A stretch of DNA of 64,000 bases from Peristeroidobacter agariperforans (GTDB lineage Bacteria > Pseudomonadota > Gammaproteobacteria > Steroidobacterales > Steroidobacteraceae), in NCBI RefSeq assembly GCF_004138335.1, contig NZ_RYFW01000001.1:62001-126000 (forward strand). The letters run 5' to 3'. Positions within the stretch are counted from its first letter, which is position 1. Every line of letters begins with the position of its first letter. Below the pieces are notes generated by a model, which saw only the letters and a list, made by a program, of their open reading frames with translations, had not been told where the DNA came from and ran no database searches. The translations under genes were made by a program, and so were the position numbers. This document shows, one piece after another, positions 61,736-64,000 of the stretch.

Positions 61736-64000
61736 TGTCACCGAACACGGCGGAACAATACTCGGCGCAAATTCCCGCCCTACAGACGCTCATCTCCCTT
61801 GGCTGGATATTCCTGTCGGCGTCGGATTGCTACAACCTGCGCGGCGGCAACAATGCGGTGATCTTGAAGAGCTTTCTTGTCGAAGCTCTTCGAAAGCGCC
61901 GCTTTGAGTTCAAAGGCCAAACCTATCCGCTTTCAACCAACGCCATCGACCAGATTGTCCGCGATCTTTCATCGCCGTTGATGCAGGAAGGTCTGCTAAC
62001 CGCGAATGAGCGCCTGTATAACGCAATGACGCTCGGCGTGACCGTCACGGAATTCGTAGACGGGAAACGGCACTCGGCGACGATCCCAATTATTGATTGG
62101 GAGAACACCGACAACAACAGTTTCATCGTCACCGAAGAGTTTGAGGTTCTGACCACGGACGGAACACGGACGAGACGACCCGATGTCGTATGTTTCGTGA
62201 ACGGCTTGCCGCTCGCGGTGATTGAGGCCAAGCGCCCCGATTCTGGCAACCCGAATAAATCAATGGTCGATGAAGGCATCAGCCAATCCATCAGAAACCA
62301 GAAACATGATGAGATTCCTCACTTCTTTGCCTACTCGCAGCTTTTGCTTTCCATCAGCGGAATCGACGGACGCTACGGGACGACGAAGACCGATAAGAAG
62401 TTCTGGGCGCGCTGGCATGAAGAAAGCCTGACCGACGCCTACTTCTCGGGAATCAAGAACAAGCCACTGCCGGCAATCGTTCAGGCGGCGCTTTTTGCCG
62501 GGAAGCCGCAAAGCGTACAAAATCATTTCCAGAAACTCTGGTCGGACATTCAATTTGTCACCGAGCAGGACAAACTGCTGATCAGCCTTCTGTCGAAGGA
62601 CCGCTTTCTTGAGTTTGTCCGCTTCTTCATCATGTTCGACAAGAAGGCAGGAAAGATTGCCGCACGCTACCAGCAAGCCTTCGGTATCAAGGCGCTGATC
62701 GACCGCATATCAAAGATACGTCCCGATGGTGGCCGCGAGGGCGGCGTGATCTGGCACACGACGGGCTCGGGTAAGAGCTTCACGATGGTCTTCCTGTGCA
62801 AAGCATTACTGCTTCACCGGAACCTCACCGAATGCCGCGTGGTTGTCGTCACAGACCGTCTCGATCTAGAAAAGCAACTTGCACGCACGTTCCTGACGGG
62901 CGGCGCACTCGGCATTTCCGACGCAACGAAGAAGGAAGAGAACCGGGCGAAGGCCTCGACGGGCCGGGACCTTGCGAAGCGCATCGGTCAGGGAAAAGAG
63001 CGGATCATCTTTTCCATCATCAACAAGTTCGGGACGGCTTCCAAGCTGCCAGAGTGCTTCAATGCCAGCCCGAACATCATCATGCTGATCGATGAAGGGC
63101 ACCGCAGCCAGAACGGCGAGAACCACGAGCGGATGAAGAAGGCTCTGCCGAATGCATCCTATGTTGCGTTCACAGGAACGCCGCTTCTTAAGGACGATAA
63201 GACAACAAGTAAATTCGGACCCATCGTGCACGCGTACACGATGCGCCGCGCCGTTGAAGACGGGACAGTCACACCCCTGCTTTATGAAGAACGCAAGCCC
63301 GTTCTTGATATCAACGCGAAGGCCATCGACAACTGGTTTGAGAAAATCACTGCCTCGCTTTCCGACAAACAGAAGAGCGATCTCAAAGAGAAGTACGGCA
63401 AGAAAGGTCCGGTCTACGGATCAGCCAATCGCATTGACCTGATTGCGTGGGACATTGCTGTCCATTTCAGCGAGAACTTCAAGAGCATCGGCAAGGATTT
63501 GAAAGGTCAGCTTGCGTGCGACAGCAAGCTTTCAGCTGTGCGCTACAAGAAGGCACTCGACAACACCGGGCTCGTGACCAGCGCCGTGATCATTTCGCCA
63601 CCCGATACCCGTGAGGGCCATGAAGAAGTTGACGAGTCGGAATTGCCTGAAGTCCAGCAATGGTGGAAGGACAACGTCAAGGTCGATCCTGAGGAATACG
63701 AGCGCGCGACCATCGAAGCATTCGGCGAGCCCGGCAAGCCAGATATCCTGATCGTGGTCGATAAGCTCCTGACCGGATTTGACGAGCCGAGAAACACGGT
63801 TCTCTATATCGACAAGCCGCTCAAGGAGCACAACCTGATCCAAGCGATCGCACGCGTGAACCGTCTGCATGAGCTTAAGAAGTTCGGCCTCCTGATCGAC
63901 TATCGCGGCATCCTGAAGGAGCTGGATACCGCGATCACGGAATATCAGGACCTGGCTGATAAGACGCAAGGCGGCTTCGATGTTGATGACATCGAAGGCC
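61732..64000 (+). CDS. hsdR: Type I restriction endonuclease subunit (cut by window end)
   Basis: No stop before 64000; about 756 codons are visible. N-terminal nuclease domain with PD-(D/E)xK: RRPDVVCFVNG (residues 149-158), then VIEAKRP. SF2 motor: Walker A WHTTGSGKSF near residue 343, VVVTDRLDL, LIDEGHRSQ (motif II), FTGTPL (motif III) and, near the end, LIQAIARVNRLH (motif VI). Start is ATG 61732, overlapping the previous stop, or ATG 61735. Translocates and cuts unmodified DNA. Confidence 0.95.
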   Translation, partial: MMSPNTAEQYSAQIPALQTLISLGWIFLSASDCYNLRGGNNAVILKSFLVEALRKRRFEFKGQTYPLSTNAIDQIVRDLSSPLMQEGLLTANERLYNAMTLGVTVTEFVDGKRHSATIPIIDWENTDNNSFIVTEEFEVLTTDGTRTRRPDVVCFVNGLPLAVIEAKRPDSGNPNKSMVDEGISQSIRNQKHDEIPHFFAYSQLLLSISGIDGRYGTTKTDKKFWARWHEESLTDAYFSGIKNKPLPAIVQAALFAGKPQSVQNHFQKLWSDIQFVTEQDKLLISLLSKDRFLEFVRFFIMFDKKAGKIAARYQQAFGIKALIDRISKIRPDGGREGGVIWHTTGSGKSFTMVFLCKALLLHRNLTECRVVVVTDRLDLEKQLARTFLTGGALGISDATKKEENRAKASTGRDLAKRIGQGKERIIFSIINKFGTASKLPECFNASPNIIMLIDEGHRSQNGENHERMKKALPNASYVAFTGTPLLKDDKTTSKFGPIVHAYTMRRAVEDGTVTPLLYEERKPVLDINAKAIDNWFEKITASLSDKQKSDLKEKYGKKGPVYGSANRIDLIAWDIAVHFSENFKSIGKDLKGQLACDSKLSAVRYKKALDNTGLVTSAVIISPPDTREGHEEVDESELPEVQQWWKDNVKVDPEEYERATIEAFGEPGKPDILIVVDKLLTGFDEPRNTVLYIDKPLKEHNLIQAIARVNRLHELKKFGLLIDYRGILKELDTAITEYQDLADKTQGGFDVDDIEG

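Overview
This GC-rich window looks proteobacterial, probably from a gammaproteobacterium. About 7.1-52 kb of it is the conserved backbone of an integrative conjugative element (ICE) of the PFGI-1/ICEclc class, with a MPF_G type IV secretion system (T4SS). The host genus cannot be read from the sequence. I see no tRNA, rRNA, integrase or CRISPR array. The integrase and att site next to it most likely lie right of 64 kb.

Layout. 0-6.7 kb: a TonB-dependent receptor with its tandem-HTH regulator (minus strand), a MarR-like regulator, small ORFs and a LuxR solo with an intact acyl-homoserine-lactone pocket. 7.1-13.5 kb: the ICE maintenance and control block, with parA, parB (TIGR03764-like), a DUF2857 gene (the last two resemble the BisD/BisC activator pair of ICEclc), PFL_4669, DUF3158 and ssb. 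Three 23-bp palindromes lie in the gaps and look like ParB or operator sites. 13.7-17.8 kb: topoisomerase III and a C5 DNA methyltransferase. 17.8-25 kb: a train of small ICE genes (two DUF3577 copies, several unknowns), mostly single genes separated by strong hairpins. 25.2-48 kb: coupling factor, lytic transglycosylase and the T4SS genes in canonical order, interrupted by small accessory genes and a PAPS-reductase-like gene. 48-52 kb: DUF3742, a VapBC toxin-antitoxin pair, the MobH relaxase TraI and an AlpA-like regulator. 52.5-56.7 kb: an XRE operon, a MarR-like regulator, an HtrA-like gene split by a frameshift and decayed genes. 56.7-64 kb: a type I restriction operon made of a half-size S subunit, hsdM, hsdS, a DUF6119/TIGR04141 gene and hsdR (cut by the window end). 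All five genes overlap and share one visible promoter flanked by two matching palindromes.

The most interesting signal is non-coding. At least four, probably eight, copies of a roughly 60-105-nt structured element sit 15-150 nt upstream of ICE genes at 18.2, 19.9, 21.2, 31.2, 32.0, 36.4, 37.0 and 40.2 kb. The best copies share three successive hairpins with compensating base changes, an ACCGA strand in the first hairpin, a GTYCGC/GCGRAC second stem with GCATC in its loop, and GATGC after the third. The elements precede both cargo genes and core T4SS genes, so the ICE may use one class of RNA leader to coordinate its transfer genes. The published radC RNA motif is the first thing to compare them with.

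Remnants show local duplication: a DUF2857 tail beside extra palindromes, and a TIGR03747 tail beside an extra leader element.
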